Source: Saprospiraceae bacterium | GTDB lineage: Bacteria > Bacteroidota > Bacteroidia > Chitinophagales > Saprospiraceae | Length of the DNA stretch: 38,651 bases | Assembly (NCBI GenBank): GCA_020630525.1 | Contig: JAHDBF010000002.1 | Coordinates: forward strand, 23,757 to 62,407 | Direction of reading: 5' to 3' | The notes under the pieces: generated by a model | What the model was told of the DNA's origin: nothing | Database searches by the model: none | Seen by the model: only the letters and a program-made list of their open reading frames with translations | Program-made: the position numbers and the translations under genes | Shown here: one piece after another, positions 1-8,406 of the stretch | How positions within the stretch are numbered: the first letter of the stretch is position 1 | Layout: every line of letters starts with the position of its first letter

Positions 1-81
1 GTGGAAAATTTAGAGTGGAAAGTTTTTAGTTTATAGTTTAAAGTGGATAGTGGAAAATTTAAAGTGGAAAGTTTTTAGTTA
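1..81. repeat. AT-rich direct repeats upstream of the four-helix-bundle gene
   Basis: Positions 1-31 and 50-80 are the same 31-base sequence with one mismatch, built around GTGGAAAATTTA and GTTTTTAG. Between them, AGTTTAAAGTG lies at 35-45 and its exact reverse complement CACTTTAAACT lies at 512-522, beyond the gene at 106-459. The array may extend left of the window. Related AGTTTAAAGT-type repeats sit close to genes of this family in other Bacteroidota (from memory); I infer that they mark the edges of an inserted cassette. Confidence 0.75.
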
Positions 82-105
82 TTTCTATCGATCAAATTAA
101 CTTTA

Positions 106-459
106 ATGAAAAAGAGTATTCTTGACGAGAAAGCTGTTTTGTTTGCAATACACATCATTAAATTATCTAAAGTTCTAAATGAACAAAGAGACTTTATAAT
201 TAGTAAACAAATATTACGAAGTGGCACTTCAATAGGTGCTAACATTCGTGAATCTCAATCTGCTGAATCTTCTAAAGATTTTATTCATAAACTAAGTATA
301 TCTTTAAAAGAAGCGAATGAAACACTTTATTGGCTTGAACTATTAACAAAATCAGAAATGATTAACAAAGAACTCTATACAATGCTAAACTTTAAATGCA
401 CTGAATTACAAAAGATGTTAACAAGTAGTATTTTAACAATGAAAAAGAAATTGAAATAG
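106..459 (+). CDS. Four-helix bundle protein (23S rRNA intervening-sequence protein family)
   Basis: A 117-residue, wholly helical protein with the usual family pattern: an N-terminal helix with an Ile-Ile-Lys-Leu stretch, then S-G-T-S-I-G-A-N-I-R-E-S at about residues 40-51, which is the family signature, then helices rich in Glu and Lys ending in a basic tail. Members (TIGR02436/S23-like) were first found inside insertions of 23S rRNA genes and are also free-standing in many Bacteroidota; they form pentameric bundles related to the Avd accessory protein of diversity-generating retroelements. Their cellular role is unknown. Here no rRNA, reverse transcriptase or template repeat is nearby. 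The gene stands alone between AT-rich repeats (1-81 and 466-550), which suggests a small mobile or domesticated cassette. Confidence 0.85.
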   Translation: MKKSILDEKAVLFAIHIIKLSKVLNEQRDFIISKQILRSGTSIGANIRESQSAESSKDFIHKLSISLKEANETLYWLELLTKSEMINKELYTMLNFKCTELQKMLTSSILTMKKKLK

Positions 460-465
460 AATTAA

Positions 466-550
466 AAAGTAAAGTTTAAAAATGAACATCGACAAAAAAA
501 TTTTAACTGTACACTTTAAACTTTAATCTTTAAACTGTAAACTGTAAAAC
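466..550. repeat. AT-rich repeats downstream of the four-helix-bundle gene
   Basis: This stretch holds reiterated ACTTTAAACTTTAA and TTTAAACTGTAAACTGTAAA units. CACTTTAAACT at 512-522 is the exact reverse complement of 35-45. The array runs to within a few bases of the preT start codon at 551, so the leader and perhaps the promoter of the pyrimidine operon lie in repeat DNA. Confidence 0.7.
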
Positions 551-1888
551 ATGGCAGAATATAAACAACCCAAAACTGAAGCAGAATTCCAAGAAAATTT
601 TGCACAGAAAAAACCTTTAATGAATGACACAGAAGCATTTTATGAAAGTTCGCGCTGTTTGTTTTGCTATGATGCTCCGTGTATGACTGCGTGTCCGACA
701 GGAATTGACGTACCTCTTTTTATTAAACAAATTAATACAGGAAATAAAGTAGGTGCAGCGAAAACCATCTTTGATTCTAACTGGTTGGGAAATGCTTGTG
801 GAACGATATGTCCAACTGGAGTTTTGTGCGAAGGAGCTTGTGTGTACAATCACCAAGATGTTCCATCTATTCAAATAGGGAGATTACAAAATCATGCGAC
901 TAATGTGGTAATCAAAGAAAACATTCAAATATTCAAACCAGGAAAAAGCAATGGTAAAAAAGTAGCAGTAATTGGTGCTGGACCGGCTGGAATAGCTTGT
1001 GCTTGCGAATTAAGAACGATGGGATATGAAGTAGACATTTTCGAAGCAAAAGACAAGCCTTCAGGACTTACAGTATACGGTATCGCTCCTTATAAAATTA
1101 CAAACAAGGAAGTATTAGATGAGATGGAATATTTACAATCCCAACTAAAATATAATATTCACTATAATCACAAAATTGAAAGTAAAGAACAATTACAAAA
1201 ATTAGAACAAGATTATGATGCAATCTATCTAGGAGTAGGATTAGGCGCAACCGCTGAACTTGGACTAAATGGAGAAGACAAATCAAATGTTATTGGTGCG
1301 GTAGAATTTATAGAAGAATTAAGGATGAAACATCATGAAGTAAAAGTACCTTCTACTGTTGTAGTAATCGGTGGTGGTAATACCGCAATGGACGCAGCCT
1401 CTGAAGCAGCAAGGATGGGTGCAGAAACAGTGACCCTAGCCTACCGTAGATCAAAGGAAAGTATGGGTGCTTATGGATTTGAATACAAGCTTGCCGTTAG
1501 TTCAGGAGTAAAAGGAGTTTTCAATGCACAACCAGTTGAAATTATTGGAAATGGCGCGGCAACAGGAGTAAAGTTTATAAAAACTGAAGTAAAAGATGGA
1601 AAATTGAATTACATAGAAGGAAGCGAATTTGTCATTCCTGCCGAAATGGTAATAATGGCTACTGGTCAAGCCAAGCAAGGAAGTTTCTTATCATTAATTG
1701 ATGGATTAGAATTGGACAAAAGAAATAAAATTGTTGTTAATACAGAAACTTATCAAACAACAAATCCAAAATACTTTGCAGGAGGCGATGCTGTCAATGG
1801 CGGTGCAGAAGTGGTAAATGCTGCTTACGAAGGCAAGCGTGCTGCTCATGGGATAGAACAACATTTACACTCAATCTTAAACGCATAA
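551..1888 (+). CDS. preT: NAD(P)H-dependent dihydropyrimidine dehydrogenase, subunit PreT
   Basis: Flavoprotein subunit that takes electrons from NAD(P)H and passes them through FAD and iron-sulfur clusters to PreA for reduction of uracil and thymine. The N-terminal helical domain carries the cysteine sets expected for two 4Fe-4S clusters (Cys36, 39, 44, 48 and Cys83, 87, 93, 97). An FAD-binding GAGPAG motif lies at residues 142-147, a second Rossmann motif GGGNTA at about 275, and the C-terminal FAD motif with GGDAVNGGAEVV at about 420. Length (445 aa) fits PreT and the related small subunit of glutamate synthase. The gene ends 12 bases before preA, which supports the PreT call over a GltD-type protein; no gltB-type large subunit adjoins it. 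Confidence 0.9.
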   Translation: MAEYKQPKTEAEFQENFAQKKPLMNDTEAFYESSRCLFCYDAPCMTACPTGIDVPLFIKQINTGNKVGAAKTIFDSNWLGNACGTICPTGVLCEGACVYNHQDVPSIQIGRLQNHATNVVIKENIQIFKPGKSNGKKVAVIGAGPAGIACACELRTMGYEVDIFEAKDKPSGLTVYGIAPYKITNKEVLDEMEYLQSQLKYNIHYNHKIESKEQLQKLEQDYDAIYLGVGLGATAELGLNGEDKSNVIGAVEFIEELRMKHHEVKVPSTVVVIGGGNTAMDAASEAARMGAETVTLAYRRSKESMGAYGFEYKLAVSSGVKGVFNAQPVEIIGNGAATGVKFIKTEVKDGKLNYIEGSEFVIPAEMVIMATGQAKQGSFLSLIDGLELDKRNKIVVNTETYQTTNPKYFAGGDAVNGGAEVVNAAYEGKRAAHGIEQHLHSILNA

Positions 1889-1900
1889 ATCAAAAAGAAT

Positions 1901-3232
1901 ATGGACTTATCAATAAATTTTGCAGGAATAAAATCTCCCAATCCTTTTTGGTTAGCATCAGCACCACCGACAAACTCAGGCTATCAAGTAATGAAAGCAT
2001 TTGACGCCGGTTGGGGAGGTGCGGTATGGAAAACGCTAGGTGTACCCGTCATCAATGTATCAAGCAGATATGGATCTATAAATTATCGAAATACAAGAAT
2101 GGCTGGTTTCAATAATATTGAATTAATTACAGATCGACCACTTGCTGATAACTTAAAAGAGATCGAAGAAGTAAAAAAGCATTGGCCAGATCATGCCGTC
2201 ATTGCTTCATTAATGGTAGAAACAAAAGCGGAATGGCACCAAATAATAAAAGACGTAGAAAATGCTGGAGCTGATGGTATAGAATTAAATTTTGGCTGTC
2301 CGCATGGTATGTGTGAACGGGGAATGGGCTCAGCAGTGGGACAAGAACCAGCAGTGTTAAAAACAATCGTTGAGTGGGTAATGGAAGTTGCTAAAATTCC
2401 AGTCATCACCAAACTTACCCCAAATATTTCTCATATCGAAGAACCAGGACTAGCAGCTGTGCAAGGAGGAACAGATGCATTATCATTAATCAATACCATT
2501 AAAAGTATAGTTGGGATAGACTTAGATAGTTACGCGCCCTATCCTGTAGTCGATGGTAAAGGTACTAATGGTGGATATTGTGGTCCAGCGGTAAAACCTA
2601 TAGCCATGCAAATGCTTAAAGAATTGGCGCAGCATAAAGAAATAAAAGACACGCCTATATCTGGAATAGGAGGAATAGAAACCTGGAGAGATGTCGTAGA
2701 ATTTATTTTGCTAGGTGCAGAATCTGTCCAAGTTTGTACTGCAGCTATGCACTACGGATTTGGAATAGTCAGAGAAATGGAAGCAGGGTTAAAGCAATTT
2801 ATGTCTGACAAAGGATACAATACTATTTATGACTTCAAAGGAAAAGCATTGCCTAATGTAACAGAATGGAAACACTTAAATCTCAAACATAAAGTAGTCG
2901 CTGAAATTGACAAAGATAAATGTGTTGGTTGTGATCTATGCTATATCGCATGTGATGATGGTGCACATCAAGCGATAAGAATTCCAGAAGGTAATGGTAA
3001 TAGAATTCCAGAAATCATTGACGAGAATTGCGTTGGTTGTAATCTTTGTTCCTTGGTTTGTCCAGTAGAAGAATGTATCACAATGGTAAAGCGCGATGAT
3101 GGATCACAGCATGTAACTTGGAATGAAAAATCCATGGCTGATGAAATTCCAACCACTTTTAATGATGACAGAGCAGGCGGAAAAGGACATTTTGTCCCTT
3201 CTGTTGAAGATGCATTAAAACATAGAAAATAA
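1901..3232 (+). CDS. preA: NAD(P)H-dependent dihydropyrimidine dehydrogenase, subunit PreA
   Basis: Catalytic subunit reducing uracil or thymine to the 5,6-dihydro form. Residues 1-310 are a dihydroorotate-dehydrogenase-like FMN barrel. The motif N-F-G-C-P-H-G-M puts Asn130 and Cys133 at the positions of Asn668 and the catalytic Cys671 of mammalian DPD, so the enzyme looks active. Residues about 340-400 form a two-cluster ferredoxin domain with two C-x2-C-x2-C-x3-C type sets (CVGCDLCYIAC and CVGCNLCSLVC). Translation is probably coupled to preT upstream and to the deaminase downstream, whose ATG directly abuts the preA stop codon. Dihydropyrimidinase and beta-ureidopropionase, the next steps of reductive degradation, are not in this window. 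Confidence 0.92.
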   Translation: MDLSINFAGIKSPNPFWLASAPPTNSGYQVMKAFDAGWGGAVWKTLGVPVINVSSRYGSINYRNTRMAGFNNIELITDRPLADNLKEIEEVKKHWPDHAVIASLMVETKAEWHQIIKDVENAGADGIELNFGCPHGMCERGMGSAVGQEPAVLKTIVEWVMEVAKIPVITKLTPNISHIEEPGLAAVQGGTDALSLINTIKSIVGIDLDSYAPYPVVDGKGTNGGYCGPAVKPIAMQMLKELAQHKEIKDTPISGIGGIETWRDVVEFILLGAESVQVCTAAMHYGFGIVREMEAGLKQFMSDKGYNTIYDFKGKALPNVTEWKHLNLKHKVVAEIDKDKCVGCDLCYIACDDGAHQAIRIPEGNGNRIPEIIDENCVGCNLCSLVCPVEECITMVKRDDGSQHVTWNEKSMADEIPTTFNDDRAGGKGHFVPSVEDALKHRK

Positions 3233-3667
3233 ATGGATAGATTTATGGAAGAGGCCATCCGCCAAGCAAGAAAAAGCTTAAACGAAGGCGGCATACCTAT
3301 CGGATCAGTTATTGTAAGAAATGAGGAAATACTTGCTGTAGGACATAACAAAAGGGTGCAAGAAAAAAATCCGATTTTACATGGAGAAATGGATTGTTTA
3401 AATAACCTAGGGCGTATTGGTTCGTTTAAAGATTGTACAATCTACTCTACCCTGATGCCATGTTATATGTGCGGAGGGACAATTGTTCAGTTTAAAATCC
3501 CAAAAGTAATTGTCGGAGAAAACAAAACTTTCGAAGGATCGCAAGCATTTATGGAATCGCATGGCATAAAAGTTACCAATCTAATGCTCCCAGAATGCAT
3601 TGAGATGATGGAACAATTTATTAAAGAAAATCCAGACCTTTGGTTTGAAGATATTGGTGAACTATAG
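3233..3667 (+). CDS. Cytosine deaminase, yeast Fcy1-like zinc enzyme
   Basis: A 144-residue zinc-dependent deaminase of the CDA fold. H-G-E places the zinc ligand at His50 and the catalytic proton shuttle at Glu52; P-C-Y-M-C supplies ligands Cys77 and Cys80. The C-terminus (QFI-x-E-x-P-x-x-WFEDIGE, residues about 128-143) closely matches yeast cytosine deaminase as I recall it, including the C-terminal W-F-E-D-I-G-E segment that caps the active site. This favours cytosine -> uracil over tRNA adenosine or guanine deamination. Its ATG follows the preA stop codon with no gap, so its product, uracil, would be the substrate of PreTA encoded just upstream. A broader nucleobase specificity cannot be excluded. 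Confidence 0.8.
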   Translation: MDRFMEEAIRQARKSLNEGGIPIGSVIVRNEEILAVGHNKRVQEKNPILHGEMDCLNNLGRIGSFKDCTIYSTLMPCYMCGGTIVQFKIPKVIVGENKTFEGSQAFMESHGIKVTNLMLPECIEMMEQFIKENPDLWFEDIGEL

Positions 3668-3678
3668 AAACATTATAA

Positions 3679-4770
3679 GTGAATAAACAAAGTATATTTT
3701 TACATATTCCTAAAACGGGAGGCACTACGCTTGAGTGTACCATACGAGGAACTAAGTGGTTAAAAAATGACAATAAATTAACCTATCGACATCTCGTAAT
3801 GGAGTCTGGAAAATCTGATGCAGGTGATGTTTTCTTACCAGAAAACTTTGATAAATATTCAAATTTCAATATTTATACTATGCTCCGCCATCCAGTTGAT
3901 CGATTGGTGTCAGAATACTATTTTGCAAAAGACAGACAAGGTCACTTATCTAAAATCAAAAGTAAACCCAAAACCCTAAAACAATTTGTCTCTACTAATG
4001 AAAGTGCAAATTATATGACAAGATTTTTTCTTGGTCAGAAAATATACAGTCCGATAAAGTTAAAACAAGCAGATGTAGATAAAGTAATTAATGTGATAGA
4101 TCGTCTTCCTATCCATGTGGGCATTTTCGAACAATTTGACAAATCATTAGCCTACCTTTCTCAAGTTTTAGGATTTAAAATCCCAAAAAAAATTGAAGTA
4201 AAAAGAGTTACGCTTAATAGACCTAAGGTCAATGAAATTTCCGACGAAATAAGAGAAATCATTATAAATAAAAATGATTTAGATTTTCAATTGTATAATC
4301 ATTGTGTCGAAAAACTGAATCAAGTAAACGTAAAATCTGCAAATATAAAATTTGAAAAAGACAGACATTCTTATGTCATGAAATATACACAACGATTTAT
4401 TCTCGTAGATTCTTTTTTGAATGACAAAACTTTTATTCACAGAAATAAAGCATTTTTTGATGCACTAAATTTATACCTTCATAAGCATCTGCCATTCTCT
4501 GGTGGCAAACAATATACACATTCATGGAATGCAACTGTTGTAAAAGCGATTAGTAAACAATTACCTACATTTGGCAGTAACATTATTCTCGATAACAATG
4601 AAAATGATCCTTTAATTAACACAGCGTTGATTGCCTCAGAAATTGAAATATTTTCAAAAGAAAACAAAAACTTTAAAAAGATACTTTTAAAACCCGAAGA
4701 AAGTAACTTTATTATTTCTCCTAAAGGAGCTGAAAAAAAATCTCTTTTTGGGAAATTGTTTGGAAAATAA
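3679..4770 (+). CDS. P-loop sulfotransferase family protein
   Basis: The N-terminus shows the PAPS-binding loop H-I-P-K-T-G-G-T-T (residues 9-17), typical of the sulfotransferase-2/heparan sulfate sulfotransferase group. The second PAPS element is Arg70-His-Pro-x-x-Arg75-x-x-Ser78 followed by Tyr80-Tyr81. Residues up to about 215 fit this fold. The remaining 150 residues, including a segment around FSGGKQYTHSWN, resemble nothing I recognise, so this may be a two-domain enzyme. The acceptor is unknown; family members sulfate carbohydrates or proteins. The start is GTG at 3679, placed a few residues before the P-loop; it is 11 bases after the deaminase stop. Read-through from the pyrimidine operon is plausible, a shared pathway is not evident. 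Confidence 0.72.
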   Translation: MNKQSIFLHIPKTGGTTLECTIRGTKWLKNDNKLTYRHLVMESGKSDAGDVFLPENFDKYSNFNIYTMLRHPVDRLVSEYYFAKDRQGHLSKIKSKPKTLKQFVSTNESANYMTRFFLGQKIYSPIKLKQADVDKVINVIDRLPIHVGIFEQFDKSLAYLSQVLGFKIPKKIEVKRVTLNRPKVNEISDEIREIIINKNDLDFQLYNHCVEKLNQVNVKSANIKFEKDRHSYVMKYTQRFILVDSFLNDKTFIHRNKAFFDALNLYLHKHLPFSGGKQYTHSWNATVVKAISKQLPTFGSNIILDNNENDPLINTALIASEIEIFSKENKNFKKILLKPEESNFIISPKGAEKKSLFGKLFGK

Positions 4771-4810
4771 ATAAATCCTCAACGTTAGAATAAAGTATCT
4801 TAACATTTTA

Positions 4811-5638
4811 TCACCCTGCAATCTCCCCAAACTCAACCGCCTCAGAGTATGCCATTTTAACACCTGCTTTACCCAATGCTTTTTTCACATTCGCAGTAGA
4901 GTCAAAGAACACTTGCTCGTAATCTTTAACTTTCGCATACGGCCGTACCGCAACCTGTATAAAATGTGTATCAAAAACAGAAATACCAACCTCTGGTGCA
5001 GGATCTGAAATCACATTTGACGTTTCTTTTAATGCATCTAATATCACTTTACCTACCCTATCAAAACTTTCGTTGTAAGGCATATTTATCATAAACTCTA
5101 ATCTTGTATAACCGTCATCTCCAGTTGAATTAATAATCACATCACTAATTGCCGTTCCGTTGGGAATAATAACTATTTCGTTTTCTAACGTACGTATGTA
5201 TGTGTTGATGATTTGAATCTCCTCGACAAATCCTTTATGATCTCCTATACTTATAAAATCACCAATTTTATATTGTTTAAAAATCAACAACAAGATACCA
5301 GCTGCAATGTGACTTAAGCTTCCCTGCAGTGCCATTCCTACAGCAAAACTTGCAGCAGCCAACGCAGCTACAAAAGAAGAAGTAGGAATCCCTACTTTCT
5401 CAACAACAATAAAAATGACCAATACTTTTAACAGTGTCCCAACGACAGATTTTAGAAATGGCTTCAACTCATCTCCTAGCGAACTTCCATCTAAAAATTT
5501 GTTGAATACATTTAAGATTTTCCCAACCAACCAAAAACCTATTACCAACATTAATAATGCGATAATGACATTCATGACTGTTTCTGTAAAAGACGCTGAA
5601 GTAACAAAATCTTTTAATTGCATTAAGATAGCTTCCAT
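4811..5638 (-). CDS. Small-conductance mechanosensitive channel (MscS family)
   Basis: A 275-residue inner-membrane channel expected to open under hypo-osmotic membrane tension. Two hydrophobic segments (about residues 18-42 and 65-85) precede the pore helix, an Ala/Gly-rich run at about 90-112 containing AALAAASFAVGMALQGSLSH. The cytosolic beta domain follows, with the GDFISIGDHKGFVEEI and IPNG motifs, and then the C-terminal alpha/beta domain. Length is near that of E. coli MscS (286 aa). It converges with the sulfotransferase gene across a 40-base gap in which I see no clear terminator hairpin. A second, longer MscS homologue lies at 28674-29666. Confidence 0.9.
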   Translation of the reverse strand: MEAILMQLKDFVTSASFTETVMNVIIALLMLVIGFWLVGKILNVFNKFLDGSSLGDELKPFLKSVVGTLLKVLVIFIVVEKVGIPTSSFVAALAAASFAVGMALQGSLSHIAAGILLLIFKQYKIGDFISIGDHKGFVEEIQIINTYIRTLENEIVIIPNGTAISDVIINSTGDDGYTRLEFMINMPYNESFDRVGKVILDALKETSNVISDPAPEVGISVFDTHFIQVAVRPYAKVKDYEQVFFDSTANVKKALGKAGVKMAYSEAVEFGEIAG

Positions 5639-5672
5639 TGATATATATTAAATTTATCTAATATATACGAAG

Positions 5673-6419
5673 TTATAATTTTGAAAGGAAAAAATGCAAT
5701 GCTTTCCGCTTTAGAGGTGTTAAAGTGTAGCTAATGTGCTCATTTAGATAAGTTTTGTAATCTATCTTATCACTTTTAAGTCCTAGAATTACATTTTCCA
5801 TATTCATTGTACCAAATGAAAGAATGTCTTCCAGTTTAGTATCAAATTTTATATCCAACTCCTTTTTGGCAATCCATACTGCAAAAGTGAATGGCAAATT
5901 AGTATGCTCATTCCATACTGCACCAAGATCATATTTAAATTCATAATTGTGTTCTTCTTCAAAAACTTTATCTCCGATCATCAAGATTGCTTCATTTTCT
6001 TTGATTGAAACTTGCTCATTCGCAACATCGATAGTCTCATATTTTACTTCTTGTCTCCAATACTCATCAATTAGAATTCTAGTCAATCCAGCAGAACTAA
6101 CTGAATGATTATCAAGGAAAATTTTGCTTATTTCATTAATCGGCGCATTAGACAACAAGCAAACGGTGTATACTGGAGATATACAGCCAATACAGTGCTC
6201 AGTAATAATTCTATAATCTGTTCTTCCTTTTAAAAACCCAACTGGCACCAGCGCAATATCTGCTTCTCCATTTGCAAAGCTTTTTGCGCAATCAGCAGGA
6301 TGTTTTAATGTTAAATCAAATTGATTGGCAAGTTCATGATTTTCAAATCCAAACATAAATGGCTTAGTATTGGAATAGTTTACCATGACTACTTTAGGAT
6401 TGTTTGGCATTTTAATCAT
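5673..6419 (-). CDS. mqnA: Chorismate dehydratase MqnA (futalosine menaquinone pathway)
   Basis: MqnA converts chorismate to 3-enolpyruvylbenzoate, the entry to the futalosine route of menaquinone synthesis. It has the periplasmic-binding-protein-like fold and the family N-terminus V-N-Y-S-N-T-K-P-F, then the S-F-A-N-G-E-A-D-I-A-L-V-P-V segment near residue 50 that lines the active site. Length of about 250 aa is normal. The reading frame extends upstream to a TTG at 6434; I prefer ATG at 6419, with ATG at 6410 also possible because it puts the family N-terminus at the usual distance and has an A-rich leader. Other mqn genes are not in the window. It is transcribed in the same direction as the MscS gene, 34 bases upstream of it. 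Confidence 0.85.
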   Translation of the reverse strand: MIKMPNNPKVVMVNYSNTKPFMFGFENHELANQFDLTLKHPADCAKSFANGEADIALVPVGFLKGRTDYRIITEHCIGCISPVYTVCLLSNAPINEISKIFLDNHSVSSAGLTRILIDEYWRQEVKYETIDVANEQVSIKENEAILMIGDKVFEEEHNYEFKYDLGAVWNEHTNLPFTFAVWIAKKELDIKFDTKLEDILSFGTMNMENVILGLKSDKIDYKTYLNEHISYTLTPLKRKALHFFLSKL

Positions 6420-6566
6420 ATCACAATTAAACAACTTATTTTGAGTAATGTTGGTGCGAATTTGGGCTTTTTATGACGTTATACCTAATATATTTTTAAT
6501 AATATGCACTATAAATCACAAGCCAATTAACGATAAGCGATTAATATTCAATACGTTACGCAAAAT

Positions 6567-6598
6567 TTTGTCTTTGGTACAAATTAGTCATATATGTT
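6567..6598 (+). promoter_or_regulatory. Possible promoter of the DUF4833-ceramide operon
   Basis: TTTG at 6567-6570 and TATATGTT at 6591-6598 are 20 bases apart, roughly matching the Bacteroidota -33 TTTG / -7 TAnnTTTG pattern. This lies 69 bases before the DUF4833 start, in the 247-base region between it and the divergent mqnA. The -7 match is imperfect, so this is a weak prediction. Confidence 0.28.
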
Positions 6599-6666
6599 TA
6601 ATCATAAATAAAGACAATGAATTTTCTATAATACCTGTAAATTAGTATTACAAAATAGACTTTGAG

Positions 6667-7185
6667 ATGGAAGATATGTTTTCGCAATCACAGAAATTAC
6701 TTAATGGAGAATGTGGGTTACCTGCCAACTATCCAGTACCTAAATGTGAAAACCTATTGTTCTATATGCAACACAATAACAATACAAACACAGTAATTTA
6801 CACCCCAAATCTCGATGATTTTGGGGAGTTAATTGTGGATAGACCAATAAATGTTAATTGGAAATGCTATGCTCAAGGTGGCATCAATAAAAAACTAAAT
6901 CAAATTCAAGAAAAATTGGCCTATGGGTACAATTCTAGAATGACGCGAAAAAACTGTTATGAATTTCACTTAGTATCTTATAATAAAGTCATTTTTTACT
7001 TAAGGAAAATTGATGGAAGATTTAGGATAATAACCAAAATCAATGGACTTTGGTCATTCGTTGAAAACATTTACGTATTTACAGAAAACTTAGGCATATT
7101 TCCACAAGTAAAATATGCAGAAATTTACGGTACAGGCATGAGATATAATCTCCCTGTATATTATAAAATTGACACTAATTTATAA
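6667..7185 (+). CDS. DUF4833 domain protein, first gene of the ceramide operon
   Basis: A 172-residue protein with the features I associate with DUF4833: F-Y-M-Q-H-N-x-N-T-N-T-V-I-Y (about 31-44), a P-I-N-V-N-W-K-C-Y-A-Q-G-G stretch, and I-Q-E-K-L-A-Y-G-Y around residue 85. The rest looks beta-rich. I see no signal peptide or membrane segment, and an in-frame stop upstream rules out a longer start. Function is unknown. It ends 18 bases before the serine palmitoyltransferase gene on the same strand, so it is probably co-transcribed; a role linked to sphingolipids or their transport or modification is guilt by association only. Confidence 0.7.
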   Translation: MEDMFSQSQKLLNGECGLPANYPVPKCENLLFYMQHNNNTNTVIYTPNLDDFGELIVDRPINVNWKCYAQGGINKKLNQIQEKLAYGYNSRMTRKNCYEFHLVSYNKVIFYLRKIDGRFRIITKINGLWSFVENIYVFTENLGIFPQVKYAEIYGTGMRYNLPVYYKIDTNL

Positions 7186-7203
7186 ACAATAAAATAGTTT
7201 ATT

Positions 7204-8406
7204 ATGCAACTTACAGATAGAACAAAAGCATACGACATTCCCCAAAAAATAGAAGCAATGGGTTTATACCCTTACTTCCGTACTATTCAGTCAGACCAAG
7301 ATACTGTTGTTAAAATCAATGGAAAAGATGTAATTATGTTTGGCTCCAATAGCTACTTAGGGCTAACCAATCATCCAGTAATAAAAGAAGCTTCCAAGGC
7401 GGCAATTGACAAATACGGAAGTGGTTGCGCAGGCTCAAGATTTCTAAATGGTACTTTGGATTTACATTTAGAGTTGGAGGAAAAATTGGCAAAATTTGTA
7501 GGGAAAGAAGGGGCATTGGTTTTTTCTACTGGATTCCAAGTTAACCTTGGTGTGATATCTTCTGTTACAAGACGTAATGACTATATTATAGTTGATGACT
7601 TAGTGCATGCTTGCATCATTGATGGAGCAAGACTTTCTTTTTCTAAAGTTTTAAAATACAGACATAATGATATGGCTTCTCTAGAGAAAGTTTTGTCAAA
7701 ATGTGAGGAAGACAGAATTAAATTAATAGCTGTAGATGGTGTATTTAGCATGGAAGGAGACTTAGCCAAAATGCCAGAAATCGTACAATTAGCAAAAAAA
7801 TATAAAGCAAATATTTTTCTCGATGATGCACATGGACTTGGTGTAATGGGGAATTTAGGAAGAGGAACTGCTGACCATTTTGGAGTTACTGATGATGTAG
7901 ATTTAATTATGGGAACATTTAGTAAATCACTTGCATCTATTGGTGGGTTTGTCGCCTCAGATAATGCAACAATAAATTTCCTAAAACATAATGCACGTTC
8001 TTTAATATTCTCAGCAAGCATCGCTCCTAGTAATGCAGGTGCAGTCGTTGCTGCTTTAGATATTATGCAATCAGAGCCAGAGCGATTAGAAAAACTATGG
8101 AGTAATACCAGACTTGCAATGAAAATGCTTAAGGATTTTGGTTTTGATACTGGTCATACAGAAACACCTATTATTCCAATAATGGTAAGAGATGATTTAA
8201 AAACATTTCAATTGACAAAAGAATTATTAGACGAAGGTGTGTTTGTAAATCCTGTAGTTTCTCCTGCAGTTCCTAGTTCTAGTTCACTAATCAGGTTCTC
8301 ACTCATGGCTACGCATACAGAAGATATGATACAAGAAGGCATAGAGAAGATTTATAAAATAGCAAAAAAATTAGGCATTTTAGATTTGGAAAAAACAATT
8401 GCATGA
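7204..8406 (+). CDS. spt: Serine palmitoyltransferase
   Basis: PLP-dependent alpha-oxoamine synthase that condenses L-serine with a long-chain acyl-CoA or acyl-ACP to 3-ketosphinganine, the committed step of sphingolipid synthesis. Length is 400 aa. PLP-site residues are visible: His135 in D-D-L-V-H-A-C stacks on the cofactor ring, Asp208 in L-D-D-A-H-G binds the pyridine nitrogen, and Lys241 in G-T-F-S-K-S-L-A-S forms the Schiff base. The N-terminal part (residues 10-50) and the S-N-S-Y-L-G-L motif fit Bacteroidota Spt. Related KBL, BioF and HemA enzymes share the fold; the operon partners (GNAT acyltransferase, NAD-dependent reductase) support Spt. The stop overlaps the next start as ATGA. 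Confidence 0.9.
   Translation: MQLTDRTKAYDIPQKIEAMGLYPYFRTIQSDQDTVVKINGKDVIMFGSNSYLGLTNHPVIKEASKAAIDKYGSGCAGSRFLNGTLDLHLELEEKLAKFVGKEGALVFSTGFQVNLGVISSVTRRNDYIIVDDLVHACIIDGARLSFSKVLKYRHNDMASLEKVLSKCEEDRIKLIAVDGVFSMEGDLAKMPEIVQLAKKYKANIFLDDAHGLGVMGNLGRGTADHFGVTDDVDLIMGTFSKSLASIGGFVASDNATINFLKHNARSLIFSASIAPSNAGAVVAALDIMQSEPERLEKLWSNTRLAMKMLKDFGFDTGHTETPIIPIMVRDDLKTFQLTKELLDEGVFVNPVVSPAVPSSSSLIRFSLMATHTEDMIQEGIEKIYKIAKKLGILDLEKTIA

Noticed and set aside
106-459. Diversity-generating retroelement, suggested by the Avd-like fold
   Set aside because: No reverse transcriptase, template repeat or variable-region gene is seen around the four-helix-bundle gene.
6448-6645. A 65-codon open frame between mqnA and the DUF4833 gene
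   Set aside because: Composition is that of AT-rich intergenic DNA with a Cys/Ile-rich, motif-free product, and it covers the candidate promoter region.
7581-8021. A 146-codon open frame on the minus strand inside spt
   Set aside because: It is opposite the catalytic part of serine palmitoyltransferase, has no homology I can see and no leader of its own.
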